Below are positions 27,489-38,400 of a stretch of DNA of 64,000 nucleotides, in pieces. The notes beneath the pieces were generated by a model. It worked only from the letters and a program-made list of their open reading frames with translations, made no database searches and was not told the origin of the DNA. Location of the stretch: the NCBI RefSeq assembly GCF_020320395.1, contig NZ_JAEDAH010000013.1:33111-97110 (forward strand). Reading direction: 5' to 3'. Numbering within the stretch: the first letter of the stretch is position 1; every line of letters begins with the position of its first letter. A program made the position numbers and the translations under genes. This DNA is from Thalassolituus marinus (GTDB lineage Bacteria; Pseudomonadota; Gammaproteobacteria; Pseudomonadales; Oceanobacteraceae).

Positions 27489-29009
27489 TCAGGATTCGGT
27501 TTCGTTGTGAAGATCGATTGCCACATTATCCATGGCTGCACGTTGTCCTTTGGATGCATCGTTACGCAGTTCGCGCAGGCGGTCAAAGTAAGCATCGTCG
27601 ATATCGCCGGTGACATACTTACCATCAAATACCGAGCAATCGAATTCGCGTACTTTTGACTTACTGCCTTCAATACAAGCTGCTTTAAGATCTTCCAGAT
27701 CCTGATACACCAGCCAGTCTGCACCAATCGCTTCAGCCACTTCTTCGGTGGTGCGATTATGAGCAATAAATTCTTCCTTCGCCGGCATATCGATGCCGTA
27801 CACGTTCGGATAGCGCACTGCTGGGGCGGCTGATGCAAAGTACACTTTGTTCGCACCCGCTTCACGCGCCATTTCAATAATCTGTTCGCAGGTAGTACCG
27901 CGCACAATGGAATCGTCAACCAGCAGCACGTTTTTACCGCGGAATTCCAGATCCAGAGCATTCAGTTTCTGCTTAACCGATTTCTTACGCTGCTGCTGAC
28001 CCGGCATGATGAAAGTACGGCCGATGTAACGGTTTTTCATAAACCCTTCACGGTACTTAACACCAAGGCGATTGGCTAATTCCAGCGCTGATGAACGACT
28101 GGTATCCGGAATCGGAATAACCACATCAATATCGTGATTCGGACGTTCACGCAGAATTTTTTCTGCCAGTTTTTCACCCATACGCAGACGGGCTTTATAC
28201 ACCGCAATGCTGTCGATAATGGAATCGGCACGGGCAAAATACACGTGTTCAAAAATACATGGCACCAGCTGTGAATTTTCCGCGCACTGCTGCGTAAACA
28301 GTTCACCATTTTCGGTTACGACGATAGCTTCGCCCGGTGCGATATCACGCTCACGTTTGAAACCCAGCGCATCCAGTGCAACAGATTCAGAAGCCACCAT
28401 ATATTCCGGACCCTTGGCTGTATCACGACGACCAAATACCGCCGGACGGATACCATTAGGATCACGGAAAGCAATCATGCCGTAGCCACTGATCATAGCA
28501 ACGACCGCATAACCACCACGTACGCGCTTGTGTACTTCAGCTACCGCATTGAAGATCATTTCCGGCGTTGGTTGCAGCTGTTTCTGCTCGGCAAGTTCGT
28601 GCGCGAAAATGTTCAGCAGTACTTCGGAGTCAGAAGTGGTGTTGATGTGACGCAGGTCTTCACGGTAGATGTCACCTGCCAGCTCTTCAGCGTTGGTCAG
28701 GTTACCGTTGTGCGCCAGCACGATACCGTACGGAGAGTTCACGTAAAACGGCTGAGCTTCTGCCGAGCTTGAGCTGCCGGCAGTCGGGTAACGAACGTGG
28801 CCGATACCCATATTACCGATCAGGCGTTGCATATGACGGGTACGGAATACATCCGATACCAGGCCATTATCCTTTCGCAGACAGAACTTGTTCTGATAGC
28901 TGGTTACGATACCGGCAGCATCCTGCCCACGGTGCTGTAAAACTGTCAGGGCATCATAGATAGCCTGATTCACATGGGATTTGCCAACGATACCCACTAT
29001 TCCGCACAT
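27489..29009 (-). CDS. purF: Amidophosphoribosyltransferase
   Basis: A 506-residue enzyme for the first committed step of purine synthesis (PRPP + glutamine to phosphoribosylamine). It starts MCGIVGIVG, so Cys2 is the glutaminase nucleophile. The C-terminal half has the PRPP-binding [13 protein letters not shown] motif. The order cvpA-purF-metZ is conserved in Pseudomonas. A promoter upstream of cvpA probably serves it. Confidence 0.97.
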   Translation of the reverse strand: MCGIVGIVGKSHVNQAIYDALTVLQHRGQDAAGIVTSYQNKFCLRKDNGLVSDVFRTRHMQRLIGNMGIGHVRYPTAGSSSSAEAQPFYVNSPYGIVLAHNGNLTNAEELAGDIYREDLRHINTTSDSEVLLNIFAHELAEQKQLQPTPEMIFNAVAEVHKRVRGGYAVVAMISGYGMIAFRDPNGIRPAVFGRRDTAKGPEYMVASESVALDALGFKRERDIAPGEAIVVTENGELFTQQCAENSQLVPCIFEHVYFARADSIIDSIAVYKARLRMGEKLAEKILRERPNHDIDVVIPIPDTSRSSALELANRLGVKYREGFMKNRYIGRTFIMPGQQQRKKSVKQKLNALDLEFRGKNVLLVDDSIVRGTTCEQIIEMAREAGANKVYFASAAPAVRYPNVYGIDMPAKEEFIAHNRTTEEVAEAIGADWLVYQDLEDLKAACIEGSKSKVREFDCSVFDGKYVTGDIDDAYFDRLRELRNDASKGQRAAMDNVAIDLHNETES

Positions 29010-29041
29010 GCGCGTTAAACCTCAAACAAGCTGACTGAATT

Positions 29042-29536
29042 CTATTTTGTCATCGACATCACCTGATCTGCAGCTCCGGGCAACGTCTTACGGGCCCAGT
29101 CAGCAACGGATTCAAGGTGAGGGATAAATGTTGATTCTTTCCACCATACGTCCTGAGGAACCATGGTGAACTGCAGCCCATAAACAATGGCTACCAGAAT
29201 TATGAGTCCGCGGATCAGACCGAAGACCATACCGAACACACGGTCTGTACCACCCAGGCCGGTCATTCTGACCATCTCGACCACCAGATGATTAACCATA
29301 GCACCGATTGCAACCGTGCCGGCAAAGAGGATAACGAATGCGATAATCCAACGCAGAGAATTGGTTTCCACCATGCCATCGAGCAGAGTGGCGAGGTTAC
29401 CGCTGAACAACCGGGCGACGATGAAAGCTGCGATCCAGCTGGCCAGAGACAAAGCTTCTTTAACAAAGCCGCGTTTAAGGCTGATCAGTCCTGATACGGC
29501 CAGAACTGCCAGTATCACCCAATCAATTACCGCCAT
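29042..29536 (-). CDS. cvpA: CvpA family membrane protein
   Basis: A 164-residue protein with four membrane helices: WVILAVLAVSGLISL, ALSLASWIAAFIVARLF, IAFVILFAGTVAIGAMV and IRGLIILVAIVYGL. This is the colicin V production protein family. In E. coli it is needed for colicin V production and bile tolerance, by an unknown mechanism. It precedes purF, as in most gammaproteobacteria. Confidence 0.92.
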   Translation of the reverse strand: MAVIDWVILAVLAVSGLISLKRGFVKEALSLASWIAAFIVARLFSGNLATLLDGMVETNSLRWIIAFVILFAGTVAIGAMVNHLVVEMVRMTGLGGTDRVFGMVFGLIRGLIILVAIVYGLQFTMVPQDVWWKESTFIPHLESVADWARKTLPGAADQVMSMTK

Positions 29537-29669
29537 GGATAGCCCCGATTGATAGTAGCGCCAGACGGCGATACAAAATTAACTGTTCCTGACCGTTCAG
29601 TCGCACAGGCGGGCCTGAACCAGTCAAAGAGAGAGAGCCGCGAACAACCGCCAGCCCTCAGGAGCGCGA

Positions 29670-29678
29670 AGTATACCA
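29670..29678 (-). promoter_or_regulatory. Extended -10 promoter upstream of cvpA-purF-metZ
   Basis: On the minus strand the sequence reads TTTGGTATACT, an extended -10 (TGG-TATACT) with -10 at 29670-29675. No good -35 is at optimal spacing, as expected of an extended -10 promoter. It lies about 135 nt upstream of the cvpA ATG in the 188-bp gap before dedD, which contains no gene. Confidence 0.5.
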
Positions 29679-29724
29679 AAGCAATGCGTTGAGGAAAGCT
29701 GAACTTTCCATCCACCGCGATCAC

Positions 29725-30279
29725 TCAGGACTCAGCACGATAACGTTTGATATGAATGTCTTTCTGGCCTAGATCTTTCACCAGTTTTTTCTGCAACGCT
29801 TCAATTTCGCTACGCTGCACTTCCGGACCAACATACACGCGGGTCAGGTTGTCTGCCGGAAAGGTCTGGGTATAGGCCTTGTACCCTTTGGAACGCAGCT
29901 TATCACGCAGACCATTGGCGTTATCCAGATCAGAGAATGCCCCTAACTGCAGAGTCCAGGCATAAGGCACACCCTCCTGATCAAGCGACGTTCGGTCTAC
30001 CCGCACACCCGGTGGCTGCGGATCATCCTGAATAACGACCCGACTGTCCGGAACGGCTATCTGCGCTTCTGCTTCGCCCGACGCCAGCTGCTCCAGTTCA
30101 ATACGAACCCGTCGCTCATCCTCAACATAGCCAGAATCAGCAGTTGCCGGCATCGGTGGCAGTACCGTTTGTAGCCCCGCCTGACGGCGCGATCCATCCA
30201 GCACAATCGGCAACGCGATTGCAATTGCCACAACCGTTACGAATGCCCCGAGGATTCGCTTCTTCAGATGCTGTTCCAA
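29725..30279 (-). CDS. dedD: SPOR-domain protein DedD
   Basis: A 184-residue protein with a short cytoplasmic N-terminus, one membrane helix (ILGAFVTVVAIAIALPIVL) and a periplasmic part ending in a SPOR domain (about residues 110-184, YAWTLQLGAFSDLDNANGL...). SPOR domains bind denuded septal peptidoglycan, and DedD acts in cell division. The start is inferred as TTG at 30279, with GGAGAAGGA upstream. An ATG reading to 30348 is longer than the family and lies inside folC. It overlaps folC by 16 bases. Confidence 0.8.
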   Translation of the reverse strand: MEQHLKKRILGAFVTVVAIAIALPIVLDGSRRQAGLQTVLPPMPATADSGYVEDERRVRIELEQLASGEAEAQIAVPDSRVVIQDDPQPPGVRVDRTSLDQEGVPYAWTLQLGAFSDLDNANGLRDKLRSKGYKAYTQTFPADNLTRVYVGPEVQRSEIEALQKKLVKDLGQKDIHIKRYRAES

Positions 30280-31520
30280 ACGTCCTTCTCCTGTCTGATG
30301 ACATCCATAGCAGCCTCTACCGTGTAGAAAGACCCGCAAACCAACCAATGGCCCTGATCCGGTAACTGATCCATTGCCGCAGCAACATTTTCCAAAACTC
30401 GGTCGGCAGAGTCTTCACCCAGCCGCTGAGCCAGTTCAGCTGCCTGCAGGCCGCGAGGGCAGCTGAGTCCGACCAGTAAACGTTGTTTCGACCGTGGCAG
30501 AACCCGGGCAACAGCCTGTACATCTTTATCGCCGAGCATGCCGAGAATCAGGCCATCCACCTCTACCAGTACCTGACCGAGATATGCCGCAGCCTGCTCG
30601 TTATGCGCCACATCCAGAGTCAGCGTCAGACTGCCGCGCTGCCATGACTGTAAACGCCCCGCTACACGTAACGAGCCGACTACATTCTGCGTTGTTTGCA
30701 GATCAGGCAAGCGATCAACCAGCGCCAGTGTCTGAATCGCCGTGGCGACATTATGGTAAGGAATCGCCGCCAGCGGCAGCGACCAGTTCACATCACTGCC
30801 CTGTTGCTGGAAACGCAGTTCAAGACCCGTTTCTGTTTTAGTCACATCGAACTGCTCGCCCCGGCAGTGCCACAAACCACCGATGGTATCGACCGTTTGC
30901 TTAGCCGTCTGCGGCGGCTTCGACTGCCCACAAACCAGATATTTACCCTGACGGGCGATGCCCATTTTCTCAATGGCGATCAGCTCTTCGGTATCACCCA
31001 GCCAGGCCTGATGATCAAGTCCAATACTGGTGACCACAGAAATATCCGGATCAACAATATTTACCGCATCGAGGCGACCACCAAGACCGACTTCCAGCAC
31101 GCAGGCGTCCAGGTTCTGTTCAGAGAACCATTTGAAAGCGGCCAGTGTGCCGAACTCGAAGTACGTCAGGCTCACATCACCACGGGCTGCTTCAACCGCC
31201 CTGAATCCTTCGCACAGCGCTTCATCCGATACCTCACTGCCATTCACCGCTACCCGTTCGTTGTAACGCTGAATATGGGGCGAGCTGTAGACGCCGACAT
31301 TCAGGCCCTGGGCACGCAATAATGCGGCAATCAGTGCGGACGTTGTGCCTTTGCCATTCGTCCCCCCCACTACAATGGTCAGCGGTGCCGGCTTACTGCA
31401 TCCCAGTACGTCAGCCACCTGACGGATACGACCAAGACCCAGTTCAATTTCGGTAGGATGAAGCGATTCCAGACGCTCGAGCCATTGACTGAGCGTCGCT
31501 GTCTGTGCGTTAAAGGTCAT
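30264..31520 (-). CDS. folC: Bifunctional dihydrofolate/folylpolyglutamate synthase
   Basis: A 418-residue Mur-ligase-type enzyme that adds glutamate to dihydropteroate and folates. The ATP-binding loop is VVGGTNGKGTTSALI (about residue 55), with the dihydrofolate-binding part following. The downstream order is dedD-cvpA-purF, as in E. coli and Pseudomonas. The gene before it is trpA rather than accD, with a six-base gap. Confidence 0.93.
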   Translation of the reverse strand: MTFNAQTATLSQWLERLESLHPTEIELGLGRIRQVADVLGCSKPAPLTIVVGGTNGKGTTSALIAALLRAQGLNVGVYSSPHIQRYNERVAVNGSEVSDEALCEGFRAVEAARGDVSLTYFEFGTLAAFKWFSEQNLDACVLEVGLGGRLDAVNIVDPDISVVTSIGLDHQAWLGDTEELIAIEKMGIARQGKYLVCGQSKPPQTAKQTVDTIGGLWHCRGEQFDVTKTETGLELRFQQQGSDVNWSLPLAAIPYHNVATAIQTLALVDRLPDLQTTQNVVGSLRVAGRLQSWQRGSLTLTLDVAHNEQAAAYLGQVLVEVDGLILGMLGDKDVQAVARVLPRSKQRLLVGLSCPRGLQAAELAQRLGEDSADRVLENVAAAMDQLPDQGHWLVCGSFYTVEAAMDVIRQEKDVWNSI

Positions 31521-31526
31521 ACAGAA

Positions 31527-32330
31527 TCAGGCATCCAGTGCCGTACGCATACTGTTAACCAGAGCAGAAACTGCCTGCTGCGCCGCCGCAGAATCTTCTG
31601 CATTGGTCGCAATCAGGTTAACAATCGCCGAGCCCACGATAACACCGTCACACACTTTGGATACTGCCGCCGCGGTTTCGCCATTACTGATACCAAAGCC
31701 CACGCCCACGGGAATGGAAACGTGCTTACGGATACGGTCGAGGTTGCGTGCCACGTCATCCACATCCAGCGCTTTTGAACCGGTTACGCCCTTCAGCGAC
31801 ACGTAGTACACATAGCCACTGCCCGCCTTACCGATCGCTTCAATGCGCGCGTCGGTGGTGGTCGGGGCAATCAGGTAAATCATGTCGAGATCGCGGGTTT
31901 TAAAGAAATCCGCCACATCAACAGCTTCTTCTGGTGGAAGATCCACCATCAGCACACCATCCACACCAGCGGCTACTGCCGTTTCGGCGAAGGCTTCATA
32001 GCCCATGCGCTCAACCGGGTTGAGATAACCCATCAACACCACCGGGGTGTTGTTGTCGGTTTTACGGAACTCCGCCACCATCGGCAGTACATCACGCAGC
32101 GAGGTGTTATGCGCCAGCGCGCGCTCACAAGCCAGCTGAATGGTCGGGCCATCAGCCATCGGATCAGAGAACGGCACACCCAGCTCGATCAGATCAGCAC
32201 CAGCCGCAACCAGCGCGTGCATCATAGGTACAGTGGCTTCTTTCTGCGGATCACCCGCCGTAATGTATGGAATCAGCGCTTTTTTGCCTGCGGCTTCCAG
32301 CGTTGCAAATGCAGTTTTAATACGGGACAT
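31527..32330 (-). CDS. trpA: Tryptophan synthase alpha subunit
   Basis: A 267-residue TIM-barrel enzyme that cleaves indole-3-glycerol phosphate. The catalytic Glu and Asp are in [22 protein letters not shown] loop 6 and the phosphate site VGFGISNGE are present. RBS AGGAG lies upstream of the ATG. It partners TrpB. A 256-bp non-coding gap separates trpA from trpB, which is longer than usual for this pair. Confidence 0.97.
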   Translation of the reverse strand: MSRIKTAFATLEAAGKKALIPYITAGDPQKEATVPMMHALVAAGADLIELGVPFSDPMADGPTIQLACERALAHNTSLRDVLPMVAEFRKTDNNTPVVLMGYLNPVERMGYEAFAETAVAAGVDGVLMVDLPPEEAVDVADFFKTRDLDMIYLIAPTTTDARIEAIGKAGSGYVYYVSLKGVTGSKALDVDDVARNLDRIRKHVSIPVGVGFGISNGETAAAVSKVCDGVIVGSAIVNLIATNAEDSAAAQQAVSALVNSMRTALDA

Positions 32331-32467
32331 CTCAGTCTCCTGAATTCGGTTTCAGCCCGGCTTCTGAGCCAGGCCGATTTAATCTTTTTTATTTCCAGCT
32401 GCTATCGAAGCGCCCCGGGAGAACACTCTTACACCCCGGAGCGTTACGAGCGCTGAAGATACAAGGC

Positions 32468-32526
32468 AAGAAACAGCGAAAGAGCGCAGTGTAGTTGACC
32501 TACATGAGCATCTTGAGCTGTTTCTT
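32468..32526. repeat. REP-like palindromic element between trpB and trpA
   Basis: AAGAAACAGC at 32468-32477 pairs with GCTGTTTCTT at 32517-32526, and an inner TGTAG at 32490-32494 pairs with CTACA at 32500-32504. It is followed by two near-identical 15-mers starting GCGCAGTAGCTCC (32543-32557) and GCGCAGCAGCTCC (32566-32580), 23 bp apart. The form resembles the dispersed palindromic repeats seen between genes in marine gammaproteobacteria. The rest of 32331-32586 has no gene. Confidence 0.55.
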
Positions 32527-32586
32527 AACGCCGTAGCTTCGAGCGCAGTAGCTCCGAATGGCTAAGCGCAGCAGCTCCGACCAAAC

Positions 32587-33801
32587 TTAAGCGGTTACAC
32601 CGTCAAGAGCGGCAATGGTATGAATGTCTTTATCACCACGCCCCGACAGGTTCACCACGATGACCTTGTCTTTATCCATGGTCGCCGCCAGCTTCATGGC
32701 ATAAGCCACCGCATGGGAAGATTCCAGCGCCGGCATAATGCCTTCCAGCTGAGTCAGCTTATGGAACGCATCCAGTGCTTCATCATCGGTAGCGGCTACG
32801 TAGTTCGCACGATTAACATCTTTCAACCAGCTGTGCTCAGGGCCAACACCCGGATAATCCAGACCAGCAGAAATCGAGTGCGTGCCCATGATCTGGCCGT
32901 TCTCATCTTCCATCAGATAGGTACGGTTGCCGTGCAGAACGCCCGGGCGACCTTTGCTCAGCGGTGCCGCGTGCTGGTCACCATCGAGGCCCAGACCACC
33001 GGCTTCAACGCCGTACATAGCCACTTCCGGGTACTTGATGTATGGATAGAACAGACCAATGGCGTTTGAACCACCGCCGACACAGGCAACCAGCGCATCC
33101 GGCTGACGGCCAATCTGCTCTTCACTCTGACGCTGAACTTCACGGCCAATCACGCTCTGGAAATCACGCACCAGCATCGGGTACGGGTGAGGACCAGCAG
33201 CAGTACCAATAATGTAGAAAGTGTCGTCGACGTTAGTTACCCAGTGGCGCATAGCTTCATTCATAGCGTCTTTCAGGGTTTTGGTGCCGGAGGTAACTGA
33301 TTCAACTTCAGCACCCAGCAGCTTCATACGGTAAACGTTCAGTTTCTGGCGCTCGACGTCGGTAGAGCCCATGAAAACCTTACATTCCAGACCGAAACGC
33401 GCCGCTACTGTTGCAGAGGCCACGCCGTGCTGACCGGCGCCGGTTTCGGCAATCACTTTCTTCTTACCCATGAACTTGGCCAGCAGTGCCTGACCAATGG
33501 TGTTGTTCACCTTGTGCGCGCCGGTGTGGTTCAGATCTTCGCGCTTCAGCCAGATCTGGGCACCACCGCACTCTTCCGTCAGACGCTCAGCGAAATACAA
33601 TGGCGATGGACGGCCGACATAGTGTGCCAGGTCTTTATCAAACGCAGCCTGAAACTCAGGGTCATCACGCAGTTTTTCATACACTTCGGTCAGTTCTTCT
33701 AACGCTGCGGTCAGGGTTTCAGAAACGAAACGGCCGCCGTGGATACCAAAATGTCCACGCGCATCCGGCAGGTCGATATCAAATGGGTTGTTGGTCGACA
33801 C
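32587..33801 (-). CDS. trpB: Tryptophan synthase beta subunit
   Basis: A 404-residue PLP enzyme that joins indole and serine. The PLP lysine is in [10 protein letters not shown], and the glycine-rich phosphate loop is [10 protein letters not shown]. The start is inferred as GTG at 33801, with GAGGTG a few bases upstream; an ATG at 33813 would add four residues. This matches the usual 400-residue family length. It overlaps the end of trpF, so the pair is coupled. Confidence 0.95.
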   Translation of the reverse strand: MSTNNPFDIDLPDARGHFGIHGGRFVSETLTAALEELTEVYEKLRDDPEFQAAFDKDLAHYVGRPSPLYFAERLTEECGGAQIWLKREDLNHTGAHKVNNTIGQALLAKFMGKKKVIAETGAGQHGVASATVAARFGLECKVFMGSTDVERQKLNVYRMKLLGAEVESVTSGTKTLKDAMNEAMRHWVTNVDDTFYIIGTAAGPHPYPMLVRDFQSVIGREVQRQSEEQIGRQPDALVACVGGGSNAIGLFYPYIKYPEVAMYGVEAGGLGLDGDQHAAPLSKGRPGVLHGNRTYLMEDENGQIMGTHSISAGLDYPGVGPEHSWLKDVNRANYVAATDDEALDAFHKLTQLEGIMPALESSHAVAYAMKLAATMDKDKVIVVNLSGRGDKDIHTIAALDGVTA

Positions 33802-34426
33802 GATACACCTCATTAACAAATTCTGTGATTTTGCCGTGATCTTTGATGCCCTTACTGGCTTCAACCCCGCCACTCACATCCACCGCAAACGGTTTCACCG
33901 TGGAGATGCCAAGGGCGAGATTCTCAGTGGTCAGACCACCGGCAAGAATAATTGGTTTTGGTAATTCATCCGGTACCAGCGACCAGTCAAAGGTCTCGCC
34001 AGTACCACCGGGCACCCCCGGTTTATAACTGTCTAGAAGAATTGCCAGTGCGCCTGGGAAGCGCATGCACGACGCCACCACATCCGACGCTTGCCGGACA
34101 CGGATGGCTTTGATGTAGGGATGTTTGAACTGACTGCAGAAGTCATCTTCTTCATCACCGTGGAATTGAAGTAAATCGATTCTAACGCTATCCAGAACCT
34201 TTTGCACCTCAGCAGGCTCAGGATTAACGAACAGAGCTGTCACGCTGACAAACGCTGGCACAGCCTCGATCACCGCGCGAGCTGTTTCAATATCTACTGC
34301 ACGCGGGCTCGGCGCATAGAACACCAGGCCAACTGCATCAGCACCAGCCTTGACCGCCGCAACGGCGTCCTCAGCCCGTGTAAGACCACAGATTTTGATA
34401 CGGGTGCGAGTTTGGCGAACAGACAT
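33779..34426 (-). CDS. trpF: Phosphoribosylanthranilate isomerase
   Basis: A 215-residue TIM-barrel enzyme of tryptophan synthesis. [11 protein letters not shown] carries the general base cysteine, and the phosphate-binding loops are [10 protein letters not shown] and VDVSGGVE. It lies downstream of truA and its 3' end overlaps trpB, the Pseudomonas-type arrangement for this enzyme. Confidence 0.95.
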   Translation of the reverse strand: MSVRQTRTRIKICGLTRAEDAVAAVKAGADAVGLVFYAPSPRAVDIETARAVIEAVPAFVSVTALFVNPEPAEVQKVLDSVRIDLLQFHGDEEDDFCSQFKHPYIKAIRVRQASDVVASCMRFPGALAILLDSYKPGVPGGTGETFDWSLVPDELPKPIILAGGLTTENLALGISTVKPFAVDVSGGVEASKGIKDHGKITEFVNEVYRVDQQPI

Positions 34427-34484
34427 AACGGCTTCCGTTTAAATGAAAGCCATAATTTTACCAAGGCTGGCCGCCAGCTTCAGC

Positions 34485-35306
34485 TTATTCCTGCCCGAGC
34501 ACCGGCTCCAGCAGCAAAGGCCCGTACGGCTGGCACGGAATCTGTTCGAAGGCCTCAGGATAGCGCACGCCGACAAAGTACAGGCCTTCACCGGGAGCAG
34601 TGATACCAGCCTGTTTACGCTCACGGGTTTCCAGCACCTCGGCCATCCAGCTGACGGGCTTACTGCCCTCACCGATTGGCAGCAGGACACCAACGATATT
34701 GCGCACCATGTGGTACAGAAACGCACTGGCCTCCAGCTCCAGCATAATCAGATTACCCCAGCGTTTTACCTGAATGTGGTGCATGGTTTTGACCGGCGAC
34801 TTAGCCTGACAATCTTTGGCACGGAAGGCAGAGAAATCGTGCTCACCCAGCAAAGCCTGCGCTGCCTCGTGCATTTTGTCGGCATCCAGCGGATAGCGCC
34901 ACCAGGTCAGCTGATCATGCTGCAGCGCCTGCTTGTACGGCGAGTTATTAATCAGATAGCGATAGCGGCGCGCGCGGGCACGAAAGCGCGCATGAAACTC
35001 ACCATCAACCGGTGCCAGCCACTGCAACGCCACACCATGTGGCAGATTGGTATTAATTCCCATCAACCAGCCATACTCGCTACGCCGTGCCGAGCTGTCA
35101 AAGTGAATCACCTGACGGGTAGCGTGCACACCGGCATCCGTTCTTCCGGCACAGACAATCTCCACCGGATGATCTGCCACGCGCGATATGGCCGCTTCGA
35201 TGGCCGCCTGAATCGTAGGCTCGTTATGATGCTTCTGCTTCTGCCAGCCGTGAAAGTGCGCTCCGTTGTATTCAACGATAGCGGCATAGCGTTGGGTTTC
35301 AGTCAT
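34485..35306 (-). CDS. truA: tRNA pseudouridine(38-40) synthase
   Basis: A 273-residue enzyme that converts U38-U40 of the tRNA anticodon arm. The catalytic Asp is in CAGRTDAGVHATRQV. YNGAHFHGWQ and a C-terminal FLYHMVRNIVGVL are typical. The ATG at 35306 is used; an in-frame GTG two codons earlier is also possible. Neither has a strong ribosome site. Confidence 0.93.
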   Translation of the reverse strand: MTETQRYAAIVEYNGAHFHGWQKQKHHNEPTIQAAIEAAISRVADHPVEIVCAGRTDAGVHATRQVIHFDSSARRSEYGWLMGINTNLPHGVALQWLAPVDGEFHARFRARARRYRYLINNSPYKQALQHDQLTWWRYPLDADKMHEAAQALLGEHDFSAFRAKDCQAKSPVKTMHHIQVKRWGNLIMLELEASAFLYHMVRNIVGVLLPIGEGSKPVSWMAEVLETRERKQAGITAPGEGLYFVGVRYPEAFEQIPCQPYGPLLLEPVLGQE

Positions 35307-35330
35307 GTTCACTAAAATTTTTTGCCGGGT

Positions 35331-35368
35331 TTAAAAACAATCAGGCCAGACATCACTGCCTGGCCTGA
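35331..35368 (-). terminator. Terminator of fimV
   Basis: TCAGGCCAG at 35341-35349 pairs with CTGGCCTGA at 35360-35368, with a T-rich tract after it on the minus strand. A second small hairpin (ATCCGG/CCGGAT, 35382-35402) lies between it and the fimV stop. Confidence 0.75.
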
Positions 35369-35410
35369 GCGCTTAAGCGAAATCCGGCGATCAACACCGG
35401 ATCTGGTACG

Positions 35411-38400
35411 TCAGGATAAACTATCCATCAGTTCACGCGCTTCCGCTTTTTGCTGATCGGAACCTTCCTGAACCACTTCCTGCAGCAGTTCACGAGCACC
35501 ATCAACGTCTTCCATATCTATGTATGCACGAGCCAGGTCCAGCTTGGTTGCACATTCATCAGTACCTGCCAGGAAGTCGAACTCGTCTTCCGCAGCAGCC
35601 AGTTCATCAAGATCAATTTCACCGGTGGAAATATCCAGATCATCTGGCACCACTGGTTCTACGCGATCTTCGATAACCTCATCAATCTGAGGAATATCGA
35701 CATCGGTTTCTGCAGAATCGTCCAGTGCCAGCAGATCCTCATCAGCGCCAGCCAGTTCTTCCAGGTCAGCCACATCAAAAGCTGAGGCTTCGTCAGCGAC
35801 TGTTTCTTCAGCAAGCGGAATATCCGCGTCGTCCAGACCACCCAGATCAGAATCCAGGTCATCCATATCTGCAGAGAAATCAAAACCACCTTCGGTAACA
35901 ACCGGTGCTTCCTCAGCAACAACAGCATCATCGCCTGACAGCGCAGTCAGCTCATCTTCAAGAGCCTGCAGGTCATCTTCTTCCGCTGCTGCAAAGCCAG
36001 TCTCTTCTTCCATATCGAAAGACAGTTCCGACAGCTCTTCGCCTTCAGTCTTACCATCCAGCAGATCTTCCAGATCGGAAGCCGCATCATCCGAGTCCAG
36101 AGCAAAGTCGAGAGACAGAGCTTCGTCTTCAGCAACATCTTCCGCTGCCAACTCCACAACCGAGTCATCGGCTTCTGCAACCGGGCTTTCGAAGCTGCTC
36201 AGATCAAATTCCAGTGCATCATCACTTTCAGCAACAGCGGCTTCATTTGTCTCTGCCGGGATGTCTTCCTCAACAACCTGCTCTGCAGGTGTATCGAAAT
36301 CAGACAGATCGAAATCCAGAGAATCATTTTCTTCTGTCGGTGCATCAACCAGAGGAGCTTCTTCACTATCCAGTGCATCCAGTACCGGAGCTTCCTCAGA
36401 CAGGTCGAAGTCCAGGCCATCGTCAAGATCCAGCGTCGGAACTTCTTCCAGACCAGAATCAACTGCCGTCAGCTCAACATCTTCAGCGGATTCGGCCAGA
36501 ACAGCCTCGTCAGACATGTCGCCAGACATATCGAGCGCATCGCCGAAGTCGATTCCATCAGCAAACTCATCGCCCAGACCATCGTCCAGAGATGGAATAT
36601 CGTCGTCCAGAGACAAACCACCATCTGCAATGTCAGACGCATCACTGCCAGCCAGTGGAGCTAACGGAGACGACAGACGATTGCGCATAATCTCAGCCTG
36701 TTCAGATGCCTGACGGTCGCCCAGCTTCTGCAGTTCGCCCTCTTCAGCTGCGAACAACTGAGATTCGTCCATTTCAACATAAACTTCGAGCAACTTCAGA
36801 CGCAGGTCTGAACGGCTTGGCTCTTTAGCAATCGCGTCCGTCAGCAGGTCAACGGCCTGCTCGAATTTACCGTATGCGATGTAAATATCAGATTCACTGA
36901 TGACGTCTTCTGTCTGCGCGATTGTTTCAAAATGCTCTTCGGATTCTTCCTCATCAGAGCCAAGATCAAGCTCATCCAGAGGCTCACCGTCGAACTCACC
37001 GGTTGCAAGCTCATCATCGAAATCAAGATCTTCCAGGCTCTCAGCATCAACGTCGCCTTCTGCAAACGCCAGTTCTTCGCCCAGCAGATCGTCTTCCTGC
37101 TCTTCCTTCGCTTCTTTACGCTTTTTCAGCATACGAGCGACCAGAGCACCAATCAGGGCGAGAATACCCAGACCCGCGAGCGGAATCTGCGGCTGAGCCA
37201 TCATCTGATCAACCAGCGTTGGCTCAGGACGGCGAGCTTCTTCCTGTTCAGCAATCAAAGCAGCAATACGCTGACGACGTTCTTCAGCACTTTCTGCAGC
37301 CTTCGCCGCTTCAGCTTCTGCCGCCACTGGCTCAGAGGCTTCTGCTGCCTGCTCTGCATCACCAGCGTAATTGAAATCAACAGCCGCCTCTTCTGTACCG
37401 GCAGCAACCTGGTCAACCGGTGCCTGAGCTTCTTCGTTTACAGCCTCTTCAGACTCGACGGCTGCGTCCTGCTCGGTCTCAACGACTGACTGCTCAGTTT
37501 CAGCGACAACAGCCTCTGGCTGCTGGACCGTATCTTCAGCGGTCTGTGCAGGCTCAACCTGCATACTGGCCAACTGATCATCTTTGAGCGTGATCAGTCG
37601 TTGCAGCGTATTGATCTGTTCTTCCAGAGCCTCAAGGCGTTGACGCAATTCCTGATTCTCACGACGGCTCTTGTCTACATTTTCAAGAGCGATCGCCAGA
37701 TCATTTTCCAGCGCCTGCTGACGACCAGAACCCAGCGTTGCAGCAACATCGCCACTGGCGCCCGCAGATTCTGCGTCAGAAGAAGACGGAGCAACCAGGC
37801 GAACTTCACCACCTGAGCGATCGGTACCAGCAACAGCATTTTTACCCGCGCGACCAGTAGCATCGATCTGCGCGGCGGAATTCAGCTCACGGTTCTGACG
37901 TTCAACTTCCTGCACTGCTGTACCCATGGCTACAGCACGGACGCGATCGGCATCCGGAATGGAGAGAACCTGATGAGTTTTGAGGCGATTGATATTACCG
38001 CCGATAAAAGCGTTCGGGTTTTCAGCCTGAATAGCCAGCATCATCTGCTGGGCAGTGACAGAACGATCAGGGCGCGTCGCAAGAGCGATTTCCCAAAGCG
38101 TGTCGTCTTTCTGAACCTTGTAACTACCCGGGGCAGCCGGTTCGGATTCCCAACGGTTTACAACCGCTGGCTGCGCAGGAGGCTGAATGGCAACAGTCTC
38201 TGTCGTGGCACCATAAGGCGTAGCGACCAGAGGCTGAATGCTTTGTTCTTCGAAAGTTGGCGGATCCAGCAGTACGGTATATTCACGCAGCACTCGACCA
38301 GCAGGCCAGTTAAGCTCAATCAGGAAATTGAGGAACGGCTCATTTACAGGCTCGCGGGAGGAAACAACAATGCGGTTTCCTTCCACTTTAAAATCTAATT

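Noticed and set aside
27476..27961. 161-codon minus-strand ORF inside purF
   Set aside because: It is out of frame with PurF and rich in Trp/Cys/Arg; no family.
36261..36713. Long plus-strand ORFs opposite the acidic part of fimV
   Set aside because: They encode serine/arginine-rich low-complexity protein, as expected from the reverse complement of an acidic coding region. FimV explains this stretch.
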